Notes: generated from the letters alone by a model not told the origin. 64,000 nucleotides of DNA from Diphasiastrum complanatum (GCA_029204225.1 CM055096.1:75181521-75245520), one strand, 5' to 3'. Counted from the first letter of the stretch, positions 25,169 to 36,381 are shown. Made by a program: numbers and translations.

Positions 25169-27581
25169 TGATGACTATAGTAAATTTGCCAGAGTGTATT
25201 TTATTCAGAATAAATCTGAAGCACTTGATAAATTCACAGAATATGTAAATTGGGCTGAAAGATGTACAAACAACAAGGTTAAGTAGATCAGAACAGATCG
25301 AGATGGCAAATACATCTCGAATCACTTTACTGACTTCTACAATGATTGTGGCATCATTCACAGAAGAACTTCAGCCTACACACCGCAACACAATGGTGTA
25401 GTAGAAAGAAAGAAAAGGACCCTGATGGAAGCAGCCATATGCATGATGGCCTACTCGAAGGCTCCAAGGGTACTGTGGGCTGAAGCAGTAGCTATAGCCG
25501 CATACATCCAGAACAGAACAGGCAAGTCTGGTGTTCCTCACACGACACCACATGAGCTATGGTGGGGTAGAAAGCCCAACCTGTCTCACGTCAGAATCTT
25601 TGGCTATGTAGCTTATGCACATATTCCAGATAAGCTTCGAAATAGGCTTGATGAGAAAGCCGACCAGGGATTTCTGGTAGGTTATGACAACAACTCGTCA
25701 CACTACAGAGTCTACATGCCAGACACGACCACTATAAAAATAGTGAGAGATGTCAGATTTGATGAGAGCAGGATAATGGCCAATGACGATCCTATCAGCT
25801 ACGAAGTTCTGGAGAGACAGTATTGTGACCTACCACCAATGACAGAGGGAGTAGAGGACGAACATGAAAACGAAGATTTTTGAGTCGCCTCTTATTCGAG
25901 CGACAAATCTGAAGAAGAAAGATTTGAGAGACAACTCGCTGCTGCAGTTCCTGTAAACCAAGATGGTTCCGGACCGAGTAGAGTAGACAAAGGCAAAGGC
26001 ATTGTTGTCCCAGGAGGATCTCCTAGAAGGTCGACAAGACCACGAAGAGCTCCAACAAGATATGTGCCAAGTAGCTCAGCTTCCATATTAGAAGAGTTCT
26101 TTGGATTCAGTGGCAAACCACAGGCTTTCGATGAGGCAATTGAAAGTCCAAAGAAGGACAGATGGATCCAGGCCATGAACGAAGAGATGGAGTCCATGAG
26201 AAAAAATTAGGTGTGGAAGTTGGAGCCATTACCACATAAGCGCAAAACCGTCAAATGCAAATGGGTTTTTAAGCTCAAATGCAGACCAGATGGGAATGTG
26301 ACGAAATACAAGGCAAGACTGGTAGCAAAGAGATTTTCTCAAAGATATGGCATCCTGTCGTCAAACATTCGTCCCTACGTCTGTTATTTGCATATGCAGC
26401 ACCTTATGACCTCAGGATCCACATTGTGGACAAGAAGACAACCTTCTTGCATGGCGAACTAGACGAAGAGGTCTATATGGATCAACCCCCAGGCTACGTC
26501 TCAAATTCAATTCCTGACTATGCATGCAGAATGCACAGAAGTATCTACGGTCTGAAACAATCAGTCCAACAATGGTACAAGAAGAAAGATCAAGCCCTGA
26601 AATCATTAGGATTCAAGCCTCTCTTGGCTGATTCCAATGTATATGTCAGAGTTACAGATGAGCAGATCATCATTGTGGCTATATATGTGGACGACACTCT
26701 GATACTTTGCAAGAATGAGCAGCTAATTGTTGAAGTGAAGACTGACATCTCGAAACATTGCAAGATCGTGGATCTGGGAGAAGCCAGGTGTTACCTAGGC
26801 TTACAAATTGAAAGAGACTATGAGTGAGGTAAGGAGCAAATACTCCAATGCTCGCAGGAACGTCGCTGACAAATGATGACTGTTCGAAGACTGAGGAAGA
26901 GAGAGAACAGATGCAGCTAACACCTTATAGGAAGATGCAGCTAACACACGTCCTGATATTGCTTATGCAGTATTCAAGATGAGCCAATTCTGCACGAATC
27001 CAGGCTCGACACATTGGAAGATCGCAAAACGAATTTTGGAATATCTTCAATTAACGAGGGATTACGGATTGTGTTATTGTTGTGATGCATGCTTCAGGAT
27101 ACTTTTCTATAGCTATGCTAGCTGGGCATCTCTCGGGGATGAATGTAAAAGCGTCTCAAGAGGATGCACCATCGCATCAAGAGCAGCAGTTCTCTGGGTC
27201 AACAAAAAGTAGACCGTTGTAGCCAGTCATCCTGCGAGGCAGAGTACGTTGCAGCAACAAAGATGGCCAATGAGATAATCTGGCTAAGGTAGTTCTTGGA
27301 CGAATTGGACGAAACAAGAAACGAGCCTCTGATCTTGCGGATGGACAACACCTCTATAGTACACCTAACGAAAGAACTCGTGCTCCATTCTAGAACGAAG
27401 CACATTGCGATCAAGTATCATTTGATCAGGGATCTAATTGAAAAGAAGATGCTGCAGACCACCTTCATCAGAACGAAAGACATGGTTGCTGACATCTTCA
27501 CCAAAGCCCTAGACAAAGGACTCTTTGAGAAACAGAGGAGCAGTCTCGGAATCGAAAAGCTATCATGCTTTGAGGGGGAGC
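25169..27581 (+). mobile_element. Ty1/copia retrotransposon G: integrase to polyprotein end
   Basis: The plus-strand frame starts inside the integrase core (DDYSKFARVYF). It keeps IRTDRDGKY and QHNGVVERKKRT, the second Asp and the Glu of the catalytic triad, and runs through TGKSGVPHTTPHELWW to a stop at 25881. A linker (STRPRRAPTRYVP) leads to the reverse transcriptase (WIQAMNEEMESM, CKWVFKLKC), frameshifted near 26350, with AIYVDDTLIL near 26680-26705. RNase H follows at 26979-27212, and a C-terminus at about 27220-27600 contains MDNTSIVHLTKE and DMVADIFTKALDKG. A polypurine tract TGAGGGGGAG sits at 27571-27580 inside the last codons. The first half of the element is missing. The sequence belongs to the same family as elements D and E. 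Confidence 0.9.
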
Positions 27582-27790
27582 TGAAAAAACAAAACGTTTC
27601 TAATTACAAAGCTTTGCTAGCTTTCAGCCCTCTGCCTTACGAAGATGTTCGCGAACACGAAAGTCAAGAGACACGAAGCACGAAAGTTTTGCGAACACCT
27701 GACAAAAAGACAGCGAATTAAAAGCTCTAACTTATTATTATGTTCTTGTGTTCACCTACTAAGTCACCAGTAGTGCACGCACCGAGAGAA
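27582..27790 (+). repeat. 3' LTR start of copia G
   Basis: Starts TGAAAAAACAAAACG directly after the polypurine tract. It includes CTAATTACAAAGCTTTGCTAGC (split by eye as TTACAAAGCTTTGCTAGC), similar to ACCCACAAAGCATTGCTAGC on the minus strand near 28690, which supports a shared LTR family with element D. It is rich in GCGAACAC/ACGAA motifs. The end is not defined. Confidence 0.5.
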
Positions 27791-27803
27791 TTGAAGGGCT
27801 TAT

Positions 27804-28031
27804 CTATCCTGATCCTCCCATTTTCTCCGACAACAATGAGATAGTGGCTTGTTTCTTTGACATCCATGATATAGCTCCATCACCTGTGAAAATACAATAA
27901 GCACTTATGGATTTCCTATCCATTGTATCTCCAGCATAGTCCAAATCAAAAAATCCAAACAATTTAGATGATGATCCCTCATACAATATGCCAAAATCTC
28001 GAGTTCCTATGATATTTCGCATTATTCGCAA
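27804..28031 (-). pseudogene. Copia RNase H fragment
   Basis: The minus-strand frame reads MRIMRNIIGTRDFGILYEG, then LDYAGDTMDRKSISAYCIF and GAISWMSKKQATISLL. These are the thumb/RNase H border and RNase H motifs of a copia polyprotein (usual DYAGD..DRKSTSGY, SWxSKKQ). Only about 75 codons remain, and the residues differ from those of elements G and F, so this is another family. Confidence 0.8.
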
Positions 28032-28069
28032 AAAGTCGTGAGGCTTAACTTGCTCATTTTGTTTAGAAA

Positions 28070-28378
28070 TCAGTCATAATACCACTTCACCCTTGTTTTA
28101 TATACTTGAGTATCAAGTAAGTGTCCTTCGAGATCTACTAGCTATAAGGATCCATTGTTAGAGAATTCTATGACCTTATAAGGTCCCATCCATCTTGTGT
28201 GCAATTTTCCTAGAAACAACATGTGTCTATTGTCATACAAAAGCTCGTAGTCTCCATGTTTGATTTTGATCTTTTTAATGAATTGATTAAAATTTTCTTT
28301 TCTTTTATTTTGGACCCGTTCAGTTTCTATTAATGCAGCGGCTTTCAGTTTGTTGTATCCTTCATCCGTGAAGTCCAT
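28070..28378 (-). pseudogene. Ty3/gypsy integrase C-terminal fragment
   Basis: The minus-strand frame 28378-28142 reads KHGDYELLYDNRHMLFLGKL, then HTRWMGPYKVIEFSNNGSL. After a stop it continues as VDLEGHLLDTQVYKTRVK to about 28070. This GD.VLLYDSR...PGKL..RW.GPY.V pattern is the C-terminal DNA-binding part of Ty3/gypsy integrase. It is the clearest Ty3/gypsy polymerase-region piece in the window. The rest of the element is absent. Confidence 0.75.
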
Positions 28379-28399
28379 TCGTCCTACGGTACTTCGTTG

Positions 28400-28720
28400 A
28401 TCTTGGGTCTTGAAGACACTCTGGGTTCGTAGCCACCTTTGTAGCCATAGATGAAGCTGTTATGGTTGAGCTTTGGTCTTTTCCTGTGGACCACAAGTGT
28501 TGACCTGTGGTGTCCTTCGGTTGTCTTTGTTTGATGTCCGGAGGTTGCGGTTTGCGGTTCGTCGCGGTTTGCGGTTTGTTGCGGTATGTAGTTTGCTGGC
28601 CTTCATTATCTTTGTTGTCTGTATCTGTCACGGTGCGGGTGCAGTTGCGGTAGCGGTGGTTTGCGGTTTGCAGTTTCTAAGCTAGCAATGCTTTGTGGGT
28701 AGAAACTTCAAGTTTCTTCA
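28400..28720 (-). repeat. LTR-like segment with GCGGTTT repeats at the 3' end of copia D
   Basis: The plus strand carries irregular repeats of TTGCGGTTTGCGGTT-like units between about 28540 and 28675, unusually GC-rich for the window. On the minus strand it follows the broken integrase of element D directly, through ACCCACAAAGCATTGCTAGC, which resembles the 3' LTR start of copia G. The best reading is that a deletion has joined the integrase of D to its own 3' LTR. Confidence 0.45.
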
Positions 28721-30758
28721 CGCCGGATTTTCCAGTCCTGTTCTGGAGGTAGGCGACTATAGATACTGCTTCAGCCCATAGTGATTTTGATGTCTTTGAG
28801 TAGGCCATCATGCATCTTGCTGCTTCCATGAGAGTTCTGTTTTTCCTCTCAACGACACCATTGTGTTGTGGCGTATACACTGCAGTCTTCATGTGAAGAA
28901 TTCTGTGACTGCTACAGAAATCAATAAGTCGATTGGAGATATACTCCTTGCCTCTATTAGTTTTTAGCTGCTTGAATTTCTTCTCAGTCCACTTCTCAGC
29001 CTAGTTTACAAACTCTATAAATTTATCAAGTGCCTCTGGCTTGTTGTGGATGAAGTAGATTACTGCAAACTTACTGAAATCATCAATGAAGGTGATGTAG
29101 TATCTTGATCCTCCTATAGAGACCACATCAAAGGGTCGGTCCACAAATGTTCGAATGTATCAACTTCAAGAGTTCTGTTGTTCTGAATGAATCTCTTGTG
29201 AAGGGTGTATGTGACATCTTCCCTTTGTTGCACGCATCACAGGATGTCAGACTGGTTATATCTTTGATGCTAACACCTGCGAATACGCCATGTTGACTAG
29301 CTTTGTACACAATGTGTTCATATGACACGGTCTCCTATGCCATAGAACATCCATAGGCTCATGAATCTGATGAGCTTGTTCTGTAAGAAGGCTTATCTTC
29401 AAATGATACATGTTGCCTTTGTGTTTGCCTTGCGTAATGAGGGTACTGGTGTTGGCATCAATTACGTTGCATAACTCATTGTGAATGTCACATGCATGCC
29501 TGCATCTACTATCCTTGCAACAAATAGTAGATCCTTCTGTAGCATAGGCACATACATGACATCATCTAATCTTATGTATCTGCTATTGGTGTTTAGCACA
29601 CCTGTTCCGCTCACTTCATGTCACGATCCATCACCTAGAATGATGTATCTGAAGGAATCTGTTTGTCGAAAGTCAGCTATCATCTATCTTATCGTCACAA
29701 AATGTGACGTAGAAACTGAGTCAAGAATAACATCTTGAACATCGACTTGTCATGTAGCACATATTTCAGTACATAGATAGACGGATGGATTCCGATTGGC
29801 TTGTTCTTCAGTCATCTTTGAGAATTCTGGCTCATCCACGTATGATGGGTTGTTGGAGTTCTTCTTTCTGCCTTCTATCTTCTTGTTCCTTGGATTCTGA
29901 TAGCAATCCATGGCTGCATGACCCTTCTTGTGAAAGTTTACATACTCGGTCTTTGGATTCAGCCATCATTTATCCACCGTGTGGCCTTCACGTCTACATC
30001 TCACGTAGGTCTTTTTCTCACCGGCTTGCTGCTTGTTTTTGCTCTTGCCTTTCCATCTTCCTTCTTGATCTGTCTCTTTCTGCTAGTTCTAATCTTGTCT
30101 TCTAGCTGACTCTCTCTTAGGCTGAGGCTTCTTCTTCGTATGATCTTTGTTACTGTAGAGAGTTTGATCTAACTCATTCTTGTCGTCGTAGTGCTCTTGA
30201 GCCTCCAGTAATAGCCTTCTCGAAAGTCATGTCAGGATTTTTGACTAGTAGAGCCCGGGTTGTCTGGAATGATCTTGGTAGAGAGCGTAGAAGATACATG
30301 AGCTGCTTCTCTTGTGAGACTGTGTGTTCTATTCCTACATTGTGTAAGGATAGGAACAGGTTCTCCATCTTTCTGATGAAGCTTGTGAGATCCTTGCCAT
30401 CCTATCGTAGATCGGTAAGCTGATCTTCCAGATGCATGATCTGATTATGTGACTTGGTCTGAAACCTTGTCATGAGTACAGCCCACATCTCTCTTGCATT
30501 ACAGATAGTAGCAAGGTCAAGGGTGATGCTATCTTCGATGGAAGAAGATATGACAACTATCGCTTTGTCATTCTTCTCTTTCCACTCGCGAAGTTCCTTG
30601 CCTCTACTGGCAGACATCTCTTCGGTGCCGTCCACCCAGGGCCATAAAGCTTCTCCTCTCAAGATGAGGGAAGTCTTCACTTTCCAGGCCAAGAAATTTG
30701 ACCCGTCTGCCTCAAGAACTATGCATATCTTAGATTGGATGCTGCTGATTGAAGCCAT
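28720..30758 (-). mobile_element. Ty1/copia retrotransposon D: gag, protease, partial integrase
   Basis: Gag starts at ATG 30758 on the minus strand (MASISSIQSKICIVLEADG) and passes through a frameshift near 30400 (SLHNVGIEHTVSQEKQ). A knuckle region lies near 30000-29930, with the first finger damaged. The protease near 29740-29480 has its signature changed to DSVSTSHF, losing the Gly. The pre-integrase finger is at 29328-29128 (TSCDACNKGKMSHTPF), and integrase reaches 28720 (YTPQHNGVVERKNRTLMEAA, then NRTGKSGV). At that point, the same residues where element G reads on into PHTTPHELWW, this copy passes into LTR-like sequence. Reverse transcriptase and RNase H are therefore missing. Confidence 0.85.
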
Positions 30759-30771
30759 AGTTTGAGTAAAC

Positions 30772-30785
30772 GGGCTCTGATACCA
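30772..30785 (-). promoter_or_regulatory. Primer-binding site of copia D
   Basis: The complement of 30772-30785 reads TGGTATCAGAGCCC, matching initiator tRNA-Met. It lies 14 bases before the gag ATG on the minus strand, so the untranslated leader is unusually short. Confidence 0.9.
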
Positions 30786-31440
30786 CTATTGGGAATCTTA
30801 CTCGAAAGGACAGAACTTCCAAATGCGGAAGCTCGCATAGAGTTGATCTATGTAGTTGTAGCTACTGCTTCATAATACGATCAATCATCGTCCGAACAAC
30901 AGACTTAATCTATAAACAATAGATAATGTTTAATCAACAATCAATAACTGAGAAATAGCGGAAGTAATATCTACTGCAAGCAAGCATGCATGCGCACAAA
31001 AATGTGCTGAAAACAACTCTAGTGTTAATCAAAAGAACGCATTAAGCTAATTCTAACTGATTCTGGTTGCATGTCGCTTTCCTCCGTGCCTTGGCTATGT
31101 TCAGCTGCTTGTACTATGTGTTCACGCCCTGGTTCTATTTTGCGAAAAACGCAAAGAACGAGCTGTCGCAAAAATGCGAAAAAGCCGAAGGTAGGCGAAA
31201 AATATATTCTAAGTCATTTTGAACTAAGTGTCGCATTTTTTAAAATGCGAAAAAGCCGAAAGTCCATGGGAAGATGTTCTAAGTTATATTTTGGCCTTGT
31301 GTCGTTTTTTCGAGAAATGCAACAAATGAGAACTGTGCGAAACTTAGTTCAGATATGAAGACTGTGCGAAACTTAGTTAAAAAATGTAGCAGTCCAAAGA
31401 TGCAAGGAACAAAAAATACGAAAGCTTTGAAATGTAAAAA
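30786..31440 (-). repeat. 5' LTR of copia D
   Basis: Located where the 5' LTR of element D should be. On the minus strand it ends GATTCCCAATAG before the primer site. It is rich in GCGAAAAAGCCGAA-type units (31150-31330) and carries a duplicated ACTAAGTTTCGCACAGT near 31340-31380. The outer end near 31440 is not defined by a second copy. Confidence 0.5.
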
Positions 31441-31452
31441 CTTAAAGTTTCT

Positions 31453-31644
31453 TCATAGAGTTGATCTTGCCCATGACTCTTGTCCATCTCTAGTCCACAA
31501 GTGTTGCATTTGATCAAAATCTTTTAGTTCTTCAAGGACTTGTGCATACAAAGCTTCTGACTGATTGAAGTGCTTCCATAATGACTCTCTCACATTTTTT
31601 AAAATGTGCATTAGATCCAATAGATGATTTATTTTTAATGTCAT
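31453..31644 (-). pseudogene. Possible CACTA (En/Spm) transposase fragment
   Basis: The minus-strand frame of 63 codons contains HLLDLMHILKNVRESLWKHF. CACTA-family transposases carry a conserved stretch of the form D.MH..KN...SL..H. Only this motif supports the call and nothing else of the family was found beside it. Confidence 0.35.
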
Positions 31645-31984
31645 CTATTGTCCATTTTTTTCACACCTCCTTAAAATGTGGTTTCAGAGGCTTAGAACAG
31701 GGTGTATGGATCTACAATCCAGTGAGTGTTGTGTGTACTACAGATTTCAATCCAGTGGGGAGAGGGTAATACTATTAATGAGTGACAACCAAGGCTACTA
31801 AGGGTGTCACTAGCCTTAGTGAGTGATCTAAATGTGGAATGGAGCCTACACTTTGGGTGATGTTCATCTTTTTGCTTGTCTTCTTGTGTTCTTTTCCTTT
31901 TTTTTTGGTTTCTTATTTGCTATCTAAACTTTTTAAAAAATGAACATAATGGGAGTGAAAAGAAATACTTTCTTTGTCTTGTCA

Positions 31985-32230
31985 TTTGGGAGCTTCCAAG
32001 TCGATCCACCAAGGGAGCTCCATGCAACATGATGATGCACAAGTGGATGCCATGAGTGACTCCTCTTCATAGTAGCCATATCCCTCTTCATTGTTGAAGT
32101 TTACTTGCTTCTCGTCTTGCTTTTCTTCATCACTTTTCTTGTTGTAGCATTCCAAGGTATAATGCCCCTTCTTGCCACAATAATAGCATTTGACATTGCT
32201 TTTGTCCTTCTTGCAATTGCTCTAGACTAG
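31985..32230 (-). pseudogene. Copia zinc knuckle and protease start fragment
   Basis: The minus strand reads CYYCGKKGHYTLECYNKK, a CCHC knuckle, then an acidic linker with NFNNEEGYGYYEEES and LMASTCASS. It then reads LPWWIDLEAPK, where WWIDSGA of the protease would be expected (Ser-Gly replaced by Leu-Glu), followed by a stop. The frame upstream (32502-32233) shows no recognised domain. The layout resembles element N (knuckle, acidic linker, LMAST, WWIDSGA) but is a different copy. Confidence 0.65.
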
Positions 32231-32638
32231 CATCAATTACAAGTGCCTGACCTCTGTCTCTTGGCATAAGCCTTGGCAAGTGACATGATAACAAAGAACC
32301 AATCGTCTTTCATACTTGGCTCATAAGTGTTAAATGGATTGCCAACTGGCTTGTTCCATTTGAATTCTTGCAATTTGATTGGTCCATTTTTCTTAGATTG
32401 CCTTAATAAATTCAACATGTTGAATGTCTCTATGCACAAAATCATCTTCACTTGCCCTAACATACCAAAGGGTTCATGCCATCTCACATGGTGGAATCTC
32501 AAATTGAAGTCGTTGGAAAGCTCTATTTTCTAATGGACCATCGACAACTCTCATCTATTTTGCAAAGGGGACTTGTGAGAAGAAACCGGGTTGAACTAAA
32601 TGCCTCTGGAGTTCACTCCAAATCCTTTTGCAACCCTA

Positions 32639-32989
32639 ATACCCAAGTGTTAACATCTTACAAGCACATACGTTCCTCCTCACATTTCACGTAATGCTTA
32701 GTGCTTAGAGTTTGTGTGTATTTTGGAGGCACCCCCCACACAATTTTCAGCCACACATTTTCGTAATGCCACAATCTGGCTAACTCAAACATTATGTCGG
32801 AATGCCTACTGTGACAGCTGGCTTACTAGCCCGTTCTGCCGGAATGACTACTCTTGATAGCTGGCTTAGTAGTCCGTTCTGCCGGAATGGCCACCCCTGA
32901 CAGCGGGATCAGTAGGAAAGTTCTTCCTTCGGATACCCAAGTGTTAACATCTTACAAGCACATACATTCCTCCTCACATTTCACATAAG
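32639..32989. repeat. Direct repeat pair flanking a 42-bp tandem array, upstream of RPL30
   Basis: A block of about 56 bp, including ACCCAAGTGTTAACATCTTA, occurs at 32639-32693 and again at 32934-32989 with few changes. Between them about 2.8 copies of a 42-43-bp unit start at 32798, 32840 and 32883; each begins CGGAATG and the first two end CCGTTCTGC. The array ends about 340 bp before the RPL30 start codon, so it is in or near the promoter region. No coding content was recognised. Confidence 0.85.
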
Positions 32990-33128
32990 AGTCAAGGGCA
33001 TGTGTAATCCTGATGAGTCTCTCCAGCACACAGCTAAGCACACAGCTCCCCTACTAAGCATTTGGCTCCACCCCACCCTATTAGGCAGGCTGACACAAAG
33101 GTAGGTGGCTATGTGGGTGGGTGGCTCT

Positions 33129-33138
33129 TTTAGGGTTT
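33129..33138 (-). promoter_or_regulatory. Telo-box upstream of RPL30
   Basis: TTTAGGGTTT on the plus strand is the telo-box AAACCCTAAA on the minus strand. Telo-boxes are known near the transcription start of plant ribosomal protein and translation genes. It lies 117 bp before the start codon. A pyrimidine run, CTTCCCTTTTCT at 33196-33207, lies between it and the ATG and could mark a TOP-like transcription start. No clear TATA box was seen. Confidence 0.7.
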
Positions 33139-33255
33139 GGTTTGGGATGGTGAAGCAGCCAGAATGTGTGTTCTTTCCAATGCTTGCTGCTACGTCTTCC
33201 CTTTTCTGGTGCCTTCACACTCTGGGATCTCGTCGATAAACACACAGCACCCATT

Positions 33256-35641
33256 ATGGTGGCGGCCAAGAAGACCGTAAGTCCATTCAGTGATTATGAT
33301 GATTTCGCCTTATTTTGATGTTTTTTCCAAAGCATTCTAATCACATGCTCTTATCTGCATCCAGTGTAAAATAGGCTATCTGCTTCGTTTTTTCATTCAA
33401 TCTTACATCCATTCTGAATCAAGCCTTGTTTCAAAAGGCAATGACTCTCTCAGGAATGCATATTAACTCAACATTTAAGATTTTTTTGTTTCTGGCAGAG
33501 AATTATCTTAATCGACGACTGTGTTATTAAGCAGAATAGCCGTCTGTATCTTTACCTGTTTAATATGGAGTTTTTTGGGATGAAATTTCATTCAAAACCA
33601 GAGTACCGTAGCTTTTCATAATGTGGTGAAAAGGAGGTGATGGCAGATTTCTAAACCAGATTTAAGCCCTTCAGCCACTGCATGACTAGCGACTTATTAA
33701 CATGCCCGTTGGATAAATCAACTGCAGTAAACGAATCTTTATAATTAAGAAAATGGTCTTTTGTATTGAGACATTATTCCTTTCTTCTCAATCCTTGACT
33801 AAATGAGCTTATGTTTTTTCTGTAGTCCTTTATCAATTTCTGTAGCTGCATTAGTCAATTTCGATCACGAGGCAGCAGATGTATGTTGCTCCTAAATAGT
33901 CGGACCTTTCCTGATTTGTCTGAATGGGGTGCCTTCGTATAAGCAATTGGCTGCTGGGATGAGAGACAATTCAATGGTTGGGAAGCTTGTCATGTAAACA
34001 ATCTAGTGGGATCAGTGCAATGGACTGGAGGACTTGTGATTAATTTCCGTCAACTTTTTCTATTTGGAAGTTTACCTCTTTTTCTTATCATTTCAGAAAA
34101 AGGCTCAGGAGAGCATTAACAACAGGTTAGCTCTTGTAATGAAGAGTGGGAAGTTTACTCTTGGATACAAGACCACATTGAAGTCCCTGCGTGGTGGGAA
34201 AGGTAATATACACTGAAATGAAACATGAAGTCAAGTTTTTTGCAAAGACTTTTGTCAGTCATTGTGCGTATCAGGTTTTTTCTTTAGTGTCTGTATAAGA
34301 TCTCATTGAGTTTCATAAAAATTGGTGTTCAGATCTAGTTGGCAAAGTTTTAAACAATTTGGAGACTAGTGGAACTAGCTACATTATTAAAATTTCGGGG
34401 TTATTGAGTTAGGTTTGCTCCAACGTGTGTAAATTGTTCTTTGAATCTTAATTTGTAGTTGCTGTCAGTACTTAGGCGATGTGATCGGACATCAACTATG
34501 CGTTTCTGCTGCCAAATCAATAATGCTTTTCAGGCAATTTGTTTTTTTATTGGCTTTAGAGTCGTCTCGAAACACACCTCAAATCTATTGGTTTTTTTTG
34601 GGGATTCTTATGCGTACATTAAATGTGTGTGAAGATCCAAATTCATGAAGCTCTACTTTTAGTGTCTGATCAGTCTTGGTTGTGTTCACTGTGCTGCAAG
34701 TGTTTTATCAAGTCCACCCTAACCAATTTGAGAATCAAAATCATACTTGAGATTGGTTCTATTGGAGCTGAGCTTGCTCAAATCTAATATATTAAGTGGC
34801 CTTTTATGTTTTGAACCAGGAAAATTGGTAATTATATCAAATAATTGCCCACCACTACGAAAATCGGAGATTGAGTACTATGCTATGCTTTCAAAAACTG
34901 GCGTCCATCATTACACTGGAAGTAAGTCAACCACTAAAGTTATTATTTCGAATATCTAGGTCAGAAGAAACTCCATTTTTTCTTTTTATTGTAAATTTGT
35001 TTTGATTTTAGCATTCTTTCGGCTAGTCTATTGCTAAATCAAATGTGTATGAATTGATCTTGATTCCTGCTAAGACTGTATTATTTCAGTTTTTGTTGAA
35101 TATTCTGAGTGCATGTTAGTAGGCTTTGGGTGCTGAACCTGTTCGCGCCACTTTAAGTGTTCTAATTCTCTCATCCAATCAGTTAGTAATTTATCTGACT
35201 ATCAGTTCACTGAATGTCATCTATGGATGACGAATTGACAATGGGAAAAAAGATGGTCTTTTCTCTTAAAGACTATTCTGTAATTTTTTGTGGCAGATAA
35301 TGTGGACCTTGGTACTGCCTGCGGAAAATATTTCCGAGTTTGTTGCCTTAGCATCACTGACCCAGGTATGTTTGCTCTTTTTTCTGGTCGTAACATTTGA
35401 TATTGGATATAGATCTGATTTGTGTTCATAACTTGGAGTAAGTGAGATAAGCGGGCCTTGTTAGTTGACACTTTCACCTAAAAATAATGTTCGGGGACAT
35501 TTTAAAGTTTCAGTGTATTGCGTGCAATCACAGTTATTATGGATATTTTTGTTTTTTGTGGTGACCCTATGAGTCTTACAATTTGTGCACATACATGCTG
35601 TAGGTGATTCGGATATTATAAGGTCAATGCCAACAGAGTGA
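33256..35641 (+). CDS. RPL30: 60S ribosomal protein eL30, five exons, complete
   Basis: eL30 is a component of the large cytosolic ribosomal subunit. The exons are 33256-33276, 34097-34202, 34820-34921, 35297-35365 and 35604-35641, totalling 336 nt (111 codons plus TGA). Every intron (820, 617, 375 and 238 bp) has GT and AG ends. The protein starts [20 protein letters not shown] and contains [56 protein letters not shown] and [16 protein letters not shown]. Plant eL30 proteins are about 112 residues with this pattern, so length and sequence agree end to end. The L7Ae-like RNA-binding fold (NNCP..RK.EIEYYA) is intact. Introns rule out a processed copy and no stop or frameshift is present, so the gene is probably active. 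The first exon encodes only seven residues. Confidence 0.97.
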
Positions 35642-36300
35642 CTTCTGGCTTGATTTACAACCAGTTAAAAAAAGGCTGCATTGGCGTGCAGTTTACTTCA
35701 CAGGACAATCAACTTGATCAATTGCGTCACCAGAGTGCTTTTGGATGCTCTAGAAGTAGTTAGTTGTTGCAGATAGGTGTTTATCCAAGCAGTCTAGAAC
35801 ATTAACAGTAATCACATGATGTAATTGCTTCACTTGGAAGTATGGAAACCAGAAACAGCCAAAATTTCCAGACATTCACCAGTTATTATCATGGGATCAT
35901 CTGTTTTGTTACCTGTGAGTTTCAATGTTTGCTGCCTTTCACTTCTAAGGCTTACTCGTGTGTTTATTTGCCAGAAGTTTTGGCATATAGCTAGTATAAC
36001 TGCTAAAAGACGTGTGTGCGCCTGAAACTTGAAATTGTTGCCGCTTTGCAATCATGGTCAGGGTACATTCAGAATAGAATTTTGTATGTGCTAAGGTCTG
36101 ATCCGTTTGAGTATGTTCTTGCTTCACTGTGATTGTTACATCTTTGGATACAATGTTATGGAATGAGTGTAATGACTACAAATAGGTGATTTAATTCGTA
36201 GTTACGAACCTTTATTAGCAAGATTCCACTTGCAAGGGCTAAGAAATGAAATTTTTGGGATGCCCAGATTTGTTATCGGTTTGTTGTTGATTATGTTAAA
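35642..36300 (+). other. 3' flank of RPL30
   Basis: This should contain the 3' untranslated region. No canonical AATAAA was found near the stop. No coding or repeat feature was recognised up to the palindrome at 36312. Confidence 0.4.
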
Positions 36301-36311
36301 CCATAGTTGCA

Positions 36312-36327
36312 CAGAAACGCGTTTCTG
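36312..36327. repeat. 16-bp perfect palindrome followed by related inverted copies
   Basis: CAGAAACGCGTTTCTG is its own reverse complement. Within the next 55 bp follow ACGCGTTTCT and AGAAACGT, partial copies in both orientations, and then an (AT)n run at 36382-36418. This clustered palindromic sequence may be the end of a small inverted-repeat element. Confidence 0.8.
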
Positions 36328-36378
36328 GGCAAACACATTTCTGAAACTGCACGCGTTTCTGATGTAGAAACGTGGTTA

Positions 36379-36381
<3 letters not shown>

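Noticed and set aside
28540-28680. GCGGTTT repeats considered as a CRISPR-like or telomere-like array
   Set aside because: Units are irregular, unspaced and lack the telomere sequence; LTR-derived repeats are more likely.
33081-33269. 62-codon minus-strand frame over the RPL30 promoter
   Set aside because: Antisense to the 5' region of RPL30 with no recognisable protein features.
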